Assembly: GCF_000026945.1 (NCBI RefSeq)
Contig: NC_012861.1
Span: 992,001 to 1,056,000 of the forward strand
Length of the DNA stretch: 64,000 nucleotides
Reading direction: 5' to 3'
From: Candida dubliniensis CD36
Taxonomy: Eukaryota; Ascomycota; Pichiomycetes; Serinales; Debaryomycetaceae
Shown: one piece after another, positions 9,811-19,564 of the stretch
Position numbering within the stretch: the first letter of the stretch is position 1
Layout: every line of letters begins with the position of its first letter
Position numbers and translations under genes: made by a program
Notes under the pieces: model-generated
Told to the model about the DNA's origin: nothing
What the model saw: only the letters and a program-made list of their open reading frames with translations
Database searches by the model: none

Positions 9811-12459
9811 ATGCAAATGAATGCAACATCATTATATAAACGTACAGAAGTTATTGGAAGAGGGAAATTTGGGGTTGTTTATAAGGCACAACATAAACAA
9901 ACAAAACAAATAGTTGCCATAAAAGTACTTAATCTTGATACTGAAGAAGATGAAGTTATTGATGTTCAACAAGAAATTCAATTTTTAAGTGAATTGAAAA
10001 ATGTTCCTAATATCACTCATTATTATGGTTGTATTTTAAATGATACAAAATTATGGATCATTATGGATTATTGTGCTGGTGGTTCATTACGAACATTATT
10101 AAAAGCAGGGGTATTAGAAGAAAGATATGTTGCCGTGATTGTCCGTGAATTATTGATTACATTATCAGCAGTTCATAAATTAGGAGTTATTCATCGTGAT
10201 TTAAAAGCAGCCAATGTATTGATTTCAAAAGAAGGTAATGTTCAATTATGTGATTTTGGTGTTGCTGCCAAAATAACCGCCAATTCCTCTAAACGTACAA
10301 CAATGGCAGGAACTCCCTATTGGATGGCACCTGAAGTTATACGTACTGGAGATACGTATAATAGTAAAGCTGATATATGGTCATTGGGGATAACTATTTA
10401 TGAAATTGCCACGGGTAATCCACCATATTGTGATAAAGATGCATCATGGGCAATGCAATTAATTTCCAAACTGACTCCACCTAGATTGGAAGGAAGAGAA
10501 TTCTCTCTGGCTTTAAAAGAATGTATCGCCTTGTGTCTTGATGAAAACCCTGAAGAAAGACCTTCAGCTGATGATTTAATGAAATGTAAGTTAGTTAAAA
10601 TTTATAAAAATCATCCTACATCGATACTTAAAGAGGTTATATCACGATACTTGTTGTGGAGAGATAAAAATTCTTCTCGTGATTCAGTTTTCATTAATTT
10701 GGAAAATGAACAAGAAGACTCTGTTGATGATATTGTTAATAAAAACCTCGATGGTGGATATCATAATCATAATCCACAGCAACAGCAACAACAACAACAG
10801 CAGCAACACAACCACCAAAGCCATGACCAAGATCATGATGGACATAGTAATCAAATACAAGTTAAATGGGATTTCGATTCTTTGAGTAGTCGAGAATATA
10901 TTATGGAAAATGATATTGATTTGGATAAAGTCAATCAACAATACAATAACAATTTTGATACCCAACAAGAAAATACTTATTCTACTTTACCAACATTAAA
11001 AGCGCCCACTACTAAGAATAATACATTAGCAGCTACAAACAAAAATTCGATGACTGCACTGAAAAATAATAGCAAGTCTACCACTGAAGTTCCTAAATCT
11101 CTACAAATGTTGTTTGAAGATAATTCAGAGGAACAAGAAGATTTAGCACCTCCGAAAAGCAATGTCAGCGTCATGGAAAGAATGGAGTCACCGACGATAG
11201 AAATCCCAGATATGGATAGTCTTTCACAATTACCATCAGCATCAACAACTAATCATCCTCATTTAAACAAACCACCAGCATTATATCATTCACAGTCTGC
11301 ATCTGGAAATTTGGAAAGTCGATTTTCTTCGTTAAGTACGTCGCCAAAGGATAATGGGAATGGAATTAACAATAATAATAGTGGCATAAGTAGACCAAGA
11401 AAGAAAACTATATCCAATACTTCTGGTGGGACCGTTAATGCTCAATTTCAACAGGCATCATCAGCTGTACCTCATACACCACCTTATACTACACCTGCTT
11501 CAGTTAGAACCCCATCTCCTAAACCACCATCTTCTGTCAACTTATTAAATGCCACTAGTATGAGTAAGACAGGATCGCCATCAAAAATGAAAGCATTACA
11601 ATCAAGTTCAAACCCGTTATTACAACCAATAAATATGAAACTGGAAAATATGAACGCAGCAGTCACAGGTGGTACTGGTAGTCATCCTCCAATGCAAGCT
11701 CCTCCACAATTAGTTACACAACAATCTATGCCCGTTCTTCCTACGACAACGGCAACAACATCATCATCATCATCAACAACAACAGGAGCAACAACCGGTA
11801 ATATGAAAAGTCGACGCAATAAACCAGGATTTATTCAAATGCCAACACCATCGAATACATTAATAAATAACATGTCATCACTAACAAATGATCACCAAGA
11901 TAGTGGGAATGGGAATAATGGTGGAGATAATAATAATAATGTTAACCAATTTGGTATAAACCCTGCTCAAGCGGCTAGTATGCCTGTTTCAATGACACCT
12001 GTCACTGAAAAGGATCATTCACAATTATTTCCAAACACTAATAATGATGAATCTTCAGAAAAGACTAATAGTAGTAGATCTCATCAGAATAGTTTACTGT
12101 CACAAAAGAAATCACTTACTAGTTTATCAAGTCATAATTTATCTAGTTTGGGATTTTCAAATGGTAATAATAATCCTACTACTGCTCCACCTCCTCCACC
12201 TCCTACTATGTTTGCAAATAGAGGAAGTTCCAATAGTATTCTGCAACTGCAAGTTAATTTCAGTCTAAATGGTGGTGGAGGAACTACATCAAATGGTAAT
12301 AATAATGGTATTCAAACTTCAGGTGGATTTCCAGTTATACCCAATATTAACGGTGATGTATTTTCCGATACAGTTGCTAAACAGAAATTAGTTAATGAAT
12401 TAGATGTGATGATTACACTTTTCAATCAAGGATTAGAGGTTCTTGAAGAAATTTTATAG
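9811..12459 (+). CDS. KIC1: KIC1, GCKIII/Ste20-family kinase of the RAM network
   Basis: 882 aa from the ATG at 9811. The kinase domain covers about residues 10-275: GRGKFGVVY glycine loop, VAIK lysine 38, VIHRDLKAANVL catalytic loop, LCDFGVAAK, and GTPYWMAPE, the Ste20-family activation signature. After the kinase come features shared with S. cerevisiae Kic1: VKWDFDSLSSREYI near residue 350, an NQFGINPA...PVSMTPVTEK block near residue 710, and a short C-terminal helix LVNELDVMITLFNQGLEVL. Kic1 acts upstream of Cbk1 in the RAM pathway, which controls cell separation, polarity and wall integrity. The tail is low-complexity Asn/Ser/Thr with a Gln/His run (about 10778-10840). CTG codons at 10471 and 10507 fall at Ser/Thr positions of the S. 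cerevisiae protein as I remember it, which supports Ser decoding. Confidence 0.9.
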   Translation: MQMNATSLYKRTEVIGRGKFGVVYKAQHKQTKQIVAIKVLNLDTEEDEVIDVQQEIQFLSELKNVPNITHYYGCILNDTKLWIIMDYCAGGSLRTLLKAGVLEERYVAVIVRELLITLSAVHKLGVIHRDLKAANVLISKEGNVQLCDFGVAAKITANSSKRTTMAGTPYWMAPEVIRTGDTYNSKADIWSLGITIYEIATGNPPYCDKDASWAMQLISKLTPPRLEGREFSLALKECIALCLDENPEERPSADDLMKCKLVKIYKNHPTSILKEVISRYLLWRDKNSSRDSVFINLENEQEDSVDDIVNKNLDGGYHNHNPQQQQQQQQQQHNHQSHDQDHDGHSNQIQVKWDFDSLSSREYIMENDIDLDKVNQQYNNNFDTQQENTYSTLPTLKAPTTKNNTLAATNKNSMTALKNNSKSTTEVPKSLQMLFEDNSEEQEDLAPPKSNVSVMERMESPTIEIPDMDSLSQLPSASTTNHPHLNKPPALYHSQSASGNLESRFSSLSTSPKDNGNGINNNNSGISRPRKKTISNTSGGTVNAQFQQASSAVPHTPPYTTPASVRTPSPKPPSSVNLLNATSMSKTGSPSKMKALQSSSNPLLQPINMKLENMNAAVTGGTGSHPPMQAPPQLVTQQSMPVLPTTTATTSSSSSTTTGATTGNMKSRRNKPGFIQMPTPSNTLINNMSSLTNDHQDSGNGNNGGDNNNNVNQFGINPAQAASMPVSMTPVTEKDHSQLFPNTNNDESSEKTNSSRSHQNSLLSQKKSLTSLSSHNLSSLGFSNGNNNPTTAPPPPPPTMFANRGSSNSILQLQVNFSLNGGGGTTSNGNNNGIQTSGGFPVIPNINGDVFSDTVAKQKLVNELDVMITLFNQGLEVLEEIL
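10778..10806 (+). repeat. CAA/CAG polyglutamine tract in KIC1
   Basis: A run of mixed CAA and CAG codons encodes about ten Gln, followed by a His-rich segment (HNHQSHDQDHDGH). It lies after the kinase domain, in a region that varies freely in this family. Such tracts often differ in length between alleles and strains. Confidence 0.7.
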
Positions 12460-13311
12460 ATTTGTATTAAGAGACTTTATTTTTTATTATTATATATATA
12501 TATATGTATGTATGTATACGTTGTAATGAATGGTAAATCATTGAAAGAAGAAAGTTTAAAGAGAATTGTAAGAGTTTATACATTACTTCTCTTCTAGTTC
12601 TATTGATATTCAGTTGTGAAGAACTGAATATCGATGTGGGAACGAATCAAAATAAGATAGTAGTAGGTTCTCATGTAGATTTTGTAATCAGGATGGACAA
12701 GACACTCTTGAACATCATGTGTTCATCTGTGCCGAAACAATAGTGCTATGACTGACCACTTTGGGTTTTGTCTCGAACAATTACTTCAATACTTGTTAAT
12801 GCTTATCTTAACAACACACAATGTCATGCGATTTCCCTATTTCTATTTGTTTTACTTGAAAAGGTAAAGTGATGACTGCTTTAGTTGTTTTAAGGAAGTT
12901 TGAGGTGAGATAGAACATGGTAATATTATGAAGCAATCATTGATTTGACAATACAGTGAATGCTAGCAAATAAGGAGATGTTAAGAAATCAAACAATTTG
13001 TGGTTTTTTGTAAGTAGAGCAGCAAATATGGTCTGTAGATCCCCACCTATACTGTTAAATACAGATTTTATGAAAAAAAAAAAACCTTGACTATATACCA
13101 CCTTGAATACTAAATAGTTTATGAGTTTTAAGTGAATCTTTCTGGAATACATTATAGATTCTTCTTCCATTATATATCATATCTGTTCAGCACAAAAAAA
13201 TAAAATAGTTCTCCTCAATTGTTTTTTTTTTTTACTTTTCTTTTTTAAAGCAACATTTCATTTCTTAGTATCTGTTGTAATTAGTTCTTTAATCACATCA
13301 ACAACTACCAC
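12460..13311. other. intergenic region between KIC1 and SWC3
   Basis: 852 bp between two genes in tandem. It contains the inverted repeat described separately at 12602-12635, a TATATA tract just after KIC1, and T-rich sequence ahead of SWC3. No coding signal seen. A single GTGATGA box near 12869 has no matching CTGA box downstream, so I do not call a C/D snoRNA. Confidence 0.5.
12602..12635 (+). repeat. 14-bp inverted repeat (hairpin) downstream of KIC1
   Basis: ATTGATATTCAGTT (12602-12615) is followed by the loop GTGAAG and then AACTGAATATCGAT (12622-12635). Thirteen of 14 pairs are Watson-Crick and one is G-T. It starts 143 bp after the KIC1 stop, so it probably lies in the KIC1 3'UTR or at its end. 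No T run follows, so it is not a simple terminator. Confidence 0.75.
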
Positions 13312-16300
13312 ATGCCACCTCGAATTAGACGTAGGATAACTTCTTCTAAACGAGAAGAGATTGAAAAAGAGCAAGAAGAGTTATCTAAAACCATAGTTCG
13401 TCCCTATGATGTTCTTCAATCATTACCAGTGTCATACTCTCAACCACCAACTTCATCATCATCAATTTTCACTCATCCATTAACAATTAAAGATACTGGG
13501 GTTTTATATTATTCCTTAATAAAATCTCGAAACAATTATCTTACAATGTGTCCCATGTTTAAACTTTTTTGGGTTAAGCAATCATCATACGTGAGGAAAT
13601 TATTAGAATTGGATAAACCATTACCTAAGTCCATGGAAAATGATATTTATTTAAATCGAGAAATGGTATTAAATAATGATTCAAGTGCCAGAGATATCAT
13701 GGTGAAATTATGTGATGGTGGGATAAGTTTTAGTTCTGGGATTCATTTTTTCGAAATTCGAATATTTATAGCTAAAGATAAACGATCAGATATTAATGAA
13801 ATTAAATTAATTAAACAACGAGAAAAGGAATTGAAAAAAATCAATAAATTAAAGGAAAAGGAATTAAAAGATAAATTGAGAGAAGAAAATCGATTGATCA
13901 AAGAACAAGAACGGTTGGAACGATTGAAAGAGAAAGAATTGGAGAAACAACTTAAACAGAAACAAAAGGAAGAGAAACAAAAGCAAAAGGAACAAAGAGA
14001 AAAAGAAAAGGAAATAGAAAGAGAACGGAAAGAGAAGGAGAAGAAAGAGAAAGAAAAGGAGAAAGAGAGGAAGGAAAAAGAGAAGAAAGAGAAGGAAAAG
14101 GAGAAAGAGAAGGAAAAGGAAAAGGATAAAGAGAAGTTGACCGAAAATAAAGGAACTGGAAATAATGGCAAGGATACTTTAATTGTTGGTGTTATTCAGA
14201 AATCAAATATTGGAACTGGGGATACTAGCATTTCCAAGACATCGCAAACTAAGAAGAAACAGACCACCAAACAATCAAATGTCAATGTTCAAACTAAATA
14301 TGCATCCAAACAAAAGCCAAACAACTTTAAGGTAAAACTGGAGAGTGCAACTTCTCAAACTGATAATGTGAATCAAGAATTAAAAGTACTGAAGGGGATA
14401 CAAACTGAAAAAGTGGCTAAAACCATTAACAATAACCCTCAAAATACAAATACTACCACCAATAGCAATACTACTCAGAATACACATAAATATAATATTA
14501 ATTCAGAAGAAAATCAGTTGATGATTAAAAATTTAAATCTTATTGCTGCCAGAGACTCTTCATTGAATTCACTTATGCATACAGTGGCTGTGGGTCGGGC
14601 ATCAATGGAACAAATTGCTGTATTCAAAGAATATATTAAACGTGCTAGAGCTATGGGGCCTCCACCTCATGATGATTCAGTATGGGCAGAGGTATTTAGA
14701 ACTCCTATTTGGGAAGTTGCAGTCAAGAATGAGCTTGGATCTTCACAAGAACCAAAACCGTCATCGAGTCAGAATGACAAGAAAGAAAGGGAAGACAATA
14801 AAGTGGAATCGAATGTTAAACAGGAAGTTGATAAGGCGACACAATCTAGTGACAAGGAAAAACTGCCAAAGGAAACTTCTTCAAAAAATGGAGAGGAAGT
14901 AGAAATGGCAGAAGGACAATCAAAAGATTTGGAACCAACAGAGAAAAAAGAATTGAATTTGAAAGACAATGAGAATGAGAATGAGAAATCAGAAAATAAT
15001 GAATCAGAATTGAAAAATAAGGTTGAGAATCAAGAGAAAGAATCTAAGCCAGATGATAAAGAGGAGCAAATGAAAGAGAAACCCCAAGATCCAAAGAAAG
15101 ATAAAAAGGATATAGATAAGAATGAAGAAGATACAATAGATAAGGAGAAGGTAGAGAAGAATGAAGAGCTAAACAAAGACAAAAGTGAAGAACCAAAAAA
15201 AAGTGAAGAACCAAAAAAAAGTGAGGAAGAAACTGAAAAACAAGAACTACAATCTATAGAGAAGATTGAAGTATTAAAAGAAGATGAGGGAACTCTGAAG
15301 AAGGGCGACTATAAGATAGAAAAGAGAGAAGTTGAAACAAAAGATAAGGAAGTTGAATCAGAGATCAAAGAAGAAGATGCAAATGAGAAAGAAATGCCAC
15401 CAAAAGGTAAGCTGGATACAGGCCTGAAAGAATTATCGCCAAAAGAGAAAAAGAAATCATCTGAAAAACCATCAAAAGTGAAAAAGGAAAAACCTCCCAA
15501 GCAACCAAAATTATCAAAACAATCCAAAGCAGAGATACCAGATGATCAAAAATTGACTGCATTTCAAGAACGATATTTGGAAGATGCTACTTTGTTATTT
15601 GAATTTGTTGAAAATCCAAATGTAAGATTCTTGTTCCCTAAAGATGCAATATGTGAAGTTCTTCCTGCTAGTACTATGATTAATGCTGAAAATGGCAATA
15701 ACTCTGATAATAGAGATATATTGATGAGTTTTATTTGGATACATAATCAGAAGGAAGTTGATGAATATGAAAAGAAATTGGAAGAATATAATAAGAAAAA
15801 AGCTGAAGAAGAAGAGAAAAAGAAACAAAAAGAAGAGGAAGAAAGAAAGCAAAAAGAACAAGCAGAAGCAGAAGAGCAAGAGAAGATTAAAGTTGAAGAA
15901 GATCTGAAAGAAACGCAAAACCAAAATCTTGATGAGGTACAGGAAGATCAATCCAAAGATGTTGAGATGGAAGATAATACAAGTAATACTGTAAAATCTG
16001 AGGTTGAGGTGATTGAAATTTCTGACAATCCGCAACCTACAGAAGAACCTGAAGAAATCAAACAAGAAATTGAAGAAACAGTTCCTGCCAAAAGAAGGGC
16101 ACCCCCAAGACGTGGTAAAAAGAAACGTAGAGTCCCACCTCCAAAGAAACCAGCTGCTCCCAAACCATTGGAACCACCAATTGAACCAGAATATAGATTT
16201 ACAACATTATCATTCACTATACATGGAATACCATCAAAATTAGTTCCAATATTTATGAATAGTGTGAACCCGGTAAAGGAAGTTCAAGAAAAAATGAAAC

Positions 16301-16776
16301 ATATACTTGAAGTGGGGACTCGTACTTCTTCATTTTATTTATGGTATCAAGTAGATGGGAAATTAGATGAAGAATTGGCAGAAAATATTCGAGTTCTGCT
16401 TAATCAAGAAGAAAAGAAAATGACTGGTATCCCAACTACTCAACATGAAACTCCACCAGAACCGAAAAAGTATCCAAAGAAAAGAAAAATTAAAGAAGAA
16501 CCAAAAAAGGCTGGTAATGAACAGGGTGATGAGTCACAAGACAATTGTAAGAAAATAAAAGTGGAAACTTTAGAAGAAAATACTGAACAAAATGAAGGTG
16601 GTGAAAGTAAAGTAAGTGGTGAATCAAATGAATCTGCACTGAAAGATCATGATAAGGATGAACCACTTCCACAAAATGAAGATACAACAGCAGCATCTGA
16701 TATTGTGGATTCCTCAGTCACTAATCAAACTGAAGAAACGCTTGAACCTATTAAAGAAGATTCTTCAACCAAATAG
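13312..16776 (+). CDS. SWC3: SWC3, subunit of the SWR1 chromatin-remodelling complex
   Basis: 1154 aa, ATG start. Three separated blocks match S. cerevisiae Swc3. The first is an N-terminal block with RPYDVLQSLP and LTIKDTGVLYYSLIKSR (residues 30-75). The second is LTAFQERYLEDATLLFEFVE (about 745-765). The third is a C-terminal block, LSFTIHGIPSK through YLWYQVDGKLDEELAENIR (about 965-1025). Swc3 is a subunit of the complex that deposits histone H2A.Z. The yeast protein is about 625 aa. The extra length here is highly charged Lys/Glu repeat: a KEKEKERKEK tract at about residues 165-275 and acidic/basic low complexity at about 490-740 and 820-920. A basic RRAPPRRGKKKRR patch near 927 looks like a nuclear-localisation or DNA-contact segment. 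The Lys/Glu codon bias creates long antisense open frames that are not genes. Confidence 0.88.
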   Translation: MPPRIRRRITSSKREEIEKEQEELSKTIVRPYDVLQSLPVSYSQPPTSSSSIFTHPLTIKDTGVLYYSLIKSRNNYLTMCPMFKLFWVKQSSYVRKLLELDKPLPKSMENDIYLNREMVLNNDSSARDIMVKLCDGGISFSSGIHFFEIRIFIAKDKRSDINEIKLIKQREKELKKINKLKEKELKDKLREENRLIKEQERLERLKEKELEKQLKQKQKEEKQKQKEQREKEKEIERERKEKEKKEKEKEKERKEKEKKEKEKEKEKEKEKDKEKLTENKGTGNNGKDTLIVGVIQKSNIGTGDTSISKTSQTKKKQTTKQSNVNVQTKYASKQKPNNFKVKLESATSQTDNVNQELKVLKGIQTEKVAKTINNNPQNTNTTTNSNTTQNTHKYNINSEENQLMIKNLNLIAARDSSLNSLMHTVAVGRASMEQIAVFKEYIKRARAMGPPPHDDSVWAEVFRTPIWEVAVKNELGSSQEPKPSSSQNDKKEREDNKVESNVKQEVDKATQSSDKEKLPKETSSKNGEEVEMAEGQSKDLEPTEKKELNLKDNENENEKSENNESELKNKVENQEKESKPDDKEEQMKEKPQDPKKDKKDIDKNEEDTIDKEKVEKNEELNKDKSEEPKKSEEPKKSEEETEKQELQSIEKIEVLKEDEGTLKKGDYKIEKREVETKDKEVESEIKEEDANEKEMPPKGKLDTGLKELSPKEKKKSSEKPSKVKKEKPPKQPKLSKQSKAEIPDDQKLTAFQERYLEDATLLFEFVENPNVRFLFPKDAICEVLPASTMINAENGNNSDNRDILMSFIWIHNQKEVDEYEKKLEEYNKKKAEEEEKKKQKEEEERKQKEQAEAEEQEKIKVEEDLKETQNQNLDEVQEDQSKDVEMEDNTSNTVKSEVEVIEISDNPQPTEEPEEIKQEIEETVPAKRRAPPRRGKKKRRVPPPKKPAAPKPLEPPIEPEYRFTTLSFTIHGIPSKLVPIFMNSVNPVKEVQEKMKHILEVGTRTSSFYLWYQVDGKLDEELAENIRVLLNQEEKKMTGIPTTQHETPPEPKKYPKKRKIKEEPKKAGNEQGDESQDNCKKIKVETLEENTEQNEGGESKVSGESNESALKDHDKDEPLPQNEDTTAASDIVDSSVTNQTEETLEPIKEDSSTK

Positions 16777-16859
16777 TAAATAGCAGAATATATATTGTAC
16801 AATTGTAATGTATTAAAAAATTTATGTATTATATACAAGAGAATGTCTTAATTCCTTTC

Positions 16860-17927
16860 TTATTTGGTTGGAAGAATTAAATTCAATAAACTTTCCAAAC
16901 TTTTACCATCTGCTTTATTTCTTTCTGAAGAACTAGCGAAATTAGTTTTTGTAGGAACATATCTATCATTGGCTTCCATCCATTTCCCAGTCTTAATACC
17001 TTCGGCAAATAATCTAACGGAACCATCTTCAGCAAGTTCAGCTTCATTGATTTTGAATGGCACAGTAAATTGACGATGATGTTTTCCTGGAGCATTTTTA
17101 GCATAATTTGATTGTAAAGTAATTGAACGATCAGTAACACTGGCAACAAACCCAGTAATTGCTGCTTCCTTATTAGCAATGATTCTCCCTGGAACTACCG
17201 TACCATATTTAATCCCATTTGGAGTGTTTCTCAATCGACCTTTTTGATTATAAGAAAATCCTCCAGTACCTTGAATTTGTTGTTGTTGAAATTTAGGATC
17301 AATTTTATGAGTAGTGAATAAATTGATTTTTTTCTTGGAAATTTGTGAAGAAGTTGATAAAAAATTTTTTAATGCTTCAATGATTTCCAGTTGTGAAGTT
17401 GGTGAGGATGATGATGATAATAAAATATTAGGATAAGTATCAACTAAATATTGACGAAATTCTTTGTAAATTTGAGGATTTTTTTTCAAAATTTTATTAA
17501 TTTCCAGAATTTGAACTTTAGTAGGTAAATTCAATGTATTTGATAAACTTCCATCTCTCATTGATCTATTAGATTTATTATTCTCATGATAAAATAATGG
17601 ATTTTTATTCGTGAAATGAGTCTTGACACATAATCCCAATTCTTGAAACATTAATTGTTTATAATGGAACCCAGAATTTTTTTCAACATCAGGCATACTT
17701 TGACGATTATCAATATCATTAAATGAAATATGTGATGATCCAATTTTACTTGGTAATGTTGATTTTAACCCATAATCAGATCTTAATGCACTTGATTTAG
17801 GAGTAAAAATTATTTGATGAGTAGGTGTTTTGGAATTCCCACGAATATTATTCAGAAGTGGTTTAGCAACTTGTGCCAATCGGGAATTCTTCACCAAATT
17901 AAATAGTTCACTACTACTTCCAGACAT
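16860..17927 (-). CDS. MRP51: MRP51, mitochondrial small-subunit ribosomal protein (bS1m)
   Basis: 355 aa, ATG start. The N-terminal half carries the Mrp51 family signature KNSRLAQVAKP, then TPKSSALRSDYGLKSTLP and SHISFNDIDNRQSMPDVEKN. The C-terminal half contains GRIIANKEAAITGFVASV. In S. cerevisiae Mrp51 is a mitoribosome small-subunit protein needed for translation from mRNA leaders of COX2 and COX3. It converges with SWC3, with 83 bp between stops, and is followed upstream by MDM10 in the same orientation. An AATTTT element lies 72 bp upstream of the ATG (17999-18004). An 11-bp inverted repeat lies at 18015-18037. Confidence 0.85.
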   Translation of the reverse strand: MSGSSSELFNLVKNSRLAQVAKPLLNNIRGNSKTPTHQIIFTPKSSALRSDYGLKSTLPSKIGSSHISFNDIDNRQSMPDVEKNSGFHYKQLMFQELGLCVKTHFTNKNPLFYHENNKSNRSMRDGSLSNTLNLPTKVQILEINKILKKNPQIYKEFRQYLVDTYPNILLSSSSSPTSQLEIIEALKNFLSTSSQISKKKINLFTTHKIDPKFQQQQIQGTGGFSYNQKGRLRNTPNGIKYGTVVPGRIIANKEAAITGFVASVTDRSITLQSNYAKNAPGKHHRQFTVPFKINEAELAEDGSVRLFAEGIKTGKWMEANDRYVPTKTNFASSSERNKADGKSLESLLNLILPTK

Positions 17928-18014
17928 AGTGTTTTTGGTGGGGGTGGTATTGGTTGATTTGAATATATTTTTAAAACTTTCTCTTATTTGTTGAAAAGAA
18001 TTTTTTCTCTTTCC

Positions 18015-18037
18015 TTTTCGTTTTTCAAAAACGAAAA
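18015..18037. repeat. 11-bp inverted repeat upstream of MRP51
   Basis: TTTTCGTTTTT (18015-18025), one C, then AAAAACGAAAA (18027-18037): a perfect 11-bp inverted repeat with a single central base. It sits about 90-110 bp upstream of the MRP51 ATG, in the 245-bp gap behind the MDM10 stop codon. The spacing fits a protein-binding palindrome better than an RNA hairpin, because the loop would have to open several pairs. Confidence 0.6.
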
Positions 18038-18172
18038 AAAGAAAAGGTCGTGCAAAACTTGCTATAATATGTCTAGTAAATATTTAGTGCTACATACACC
18101 TATCTATCCCTATCTAATATGTTTCTATATTATTATATGATTAACCAAAAAGTATCTAACAAAATACTTCTT

Positions 18173-19564
18173 TTAAAGAGCATATGAGAAAGAAATTCCT
18201 AGTTTGTTGAATTCAGGGGTATTTGTGATTGGATTTAAAGATAATTTAACTCCTGTACTAACCAAAAAATCTTTTAATCTACCTTCCCATAAAATCTTCA
18301 CTACTTTATCATTTAGACTAGTTGAAAATTTAAAAACACTAGAGAAATCACTTTCATTAACCAAATTTTGAAATGCTGCGGTCACGGTTTCACTAGTGTT
18401 GCTATTATCATTATTGGTAGGAGAATTGGTAGTAGATGATAGTAAGGTGGGATTGATATGATATACATTATCTAAGTTCTGTATTGGATTTATTATTGTT
18501 CTGTTACCTTGATATTTATGAGATTTTATTGGAACACGATGATGCCTTTGTAATTCTGGATGCTTTTTGAGATATTTATTTTCTTCGCTGGAAGAATAGA
18601 TTTCATGATGTTCAAAACTAGGAAAGGTATTTTTCTTTTTATTGGCATAACTGTATAATTCAAATCCTAACGATAGATTACTGGCATAAGAAAATACATT
18701 GAAATCGTATTTGGAACAAAAAGTTGATGCCACAGAGGTTTTAACTGTATAAGTTGATGAAATATGGCCAACAATTGGATTTATAGCCAATGTCATGGTG
18801 AGAGGTTTCCCCGTTGATGTTGATCGGGTTGAATATCTTAATGCTGCTGATAGCCCAGGACTCATTGTTCTTGCCGCATACCATAATTCTGTTCCTATTG
18901 ATATCACAGAATTATCAAATTTAGGAATCACAGCTGGGTTCACATGAGGAAAATTATGTGAAGTAGCATCATTCCCAAGATTATACAAACATCGCAACCC
19001 AATCAATGCTTCGTTGGTGGAATAAATTAATTCTCGCAGATATTTTGCTGTATTGTTTTGCAAATATACAATCATGGTTCCATTTTTTTCTAGATGCGGA
19101 TTATTGACACATTTAATTAATAATTGACTATTTTTCGTAATTCGTTTGATTATCATAGCTTCAAGTGCTGATCCTGGGAAATACATTCTCCCGTATAATA
19201 AAGAGCTTCGATTTTGTATAATATTATTTGTCAATTTGGAACTTAACCCAACCAGGGGTTCAATTATTCGAAATCCAGCAATGGCATCTTGTAATGAAAC
19301 ATCTTTAGTCCCCATTGTGTTAGTTAATGGAATGGATGAGTATAAGTATGCTAATGATCCATTTATTTGGTGATGATTAGATAATGTGAATGACGACGCC
19401 AGATAATCTGTAGTCTTGGAAGAAGAATCAATCTTAAACCCATTGGGTATGGGGAAATCTAAAAGAGCTTGTGATGTGGCAGTAATATTAGAATATATGT
19501 TGTCTTCATTCCAATTAGTTGATTTATAAAAACATTTCTGTAGGTATTCCATGTATGTATACAT
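18173..19564 (-). CDS. MDM10: MDM10, mitochondrial ERMES beta-barrel protein
   Basis: 463 aa from the ATG at 19564. It begins [18 protein letters not shown] and continues [19 protein letters not shown], the conserved Mdm10 N-terminus. The frame is open five codons further upstream but without an ATG. Mdm10 is an outer-membrane beta-barrel protein. It anchors the ER-mitochondria encounter structure and also joins the SAM complex in beta-barrel assembly. The protein has no hydrophobic helix, as expected for a barrel, and has internal Asn/Ser-rich loops (about residues 395-415) that lengthen it. It shares a 328-bp divergent promoter with HIS3. Confidence 0.93.
   Translation of the reverse strand: MYTYMEYLQKCFYKSTNWNEDNIYSNITATSQALLDFPIPNGFKIDSSSKTTDYLASSFTLSNHHQINGSLAYLYSSIPLTNTMGTKDVSLQDAIAGFRIIEPLVGLSSKLTNNIIQNRSSLLYGRMYFPGSALEAMIIKRITKNSQLLIKCVNNPHLEKNGTMIVYLQNNTAKYLRELIYSTNEALIGLRCLYNLGNDATSHNFPHVNPAVIPKFDNSVISIGTELWYAARTMSPGLSAALRYSTRSTSTGKPLTMTLAINPIVGHISSTYTVKTSVASTFCSKYDFNVFSYASNLSLGFELYSYANKKKNTFPSFEHHEIYSSSEENKYLKKHPELQRHHRVPIKSHKYQGNRTIINPIQNLDNVYHINPTLLSSTTNSPTNNDNSNTSETVTAAFQNLVNESDFSSVFKFSTSLNDKVVKILWEGRLKDFLVSTGVKLSLNPITNTPEFNKLGISFSYAL

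Noticed and set aside
12865..12960. Possible C/D snoRNA (GTGATGA box)
   Set aside because: No CTGA box at suitable distance and no terminal stem.
13743..14171. 142-codon minus-strand open frame rich in Ser/Phe
   Set aside because: It is the antisense read of the Lys/Glu repeat of SWC3. Composition is explained entirely by the codons on the other strand.
15595..16065. 156-codon minus-strand hydrophobic frame
   Set aside because: Antisense shadow of the acidic/Lys-rich part of SWC3, with no independent support.
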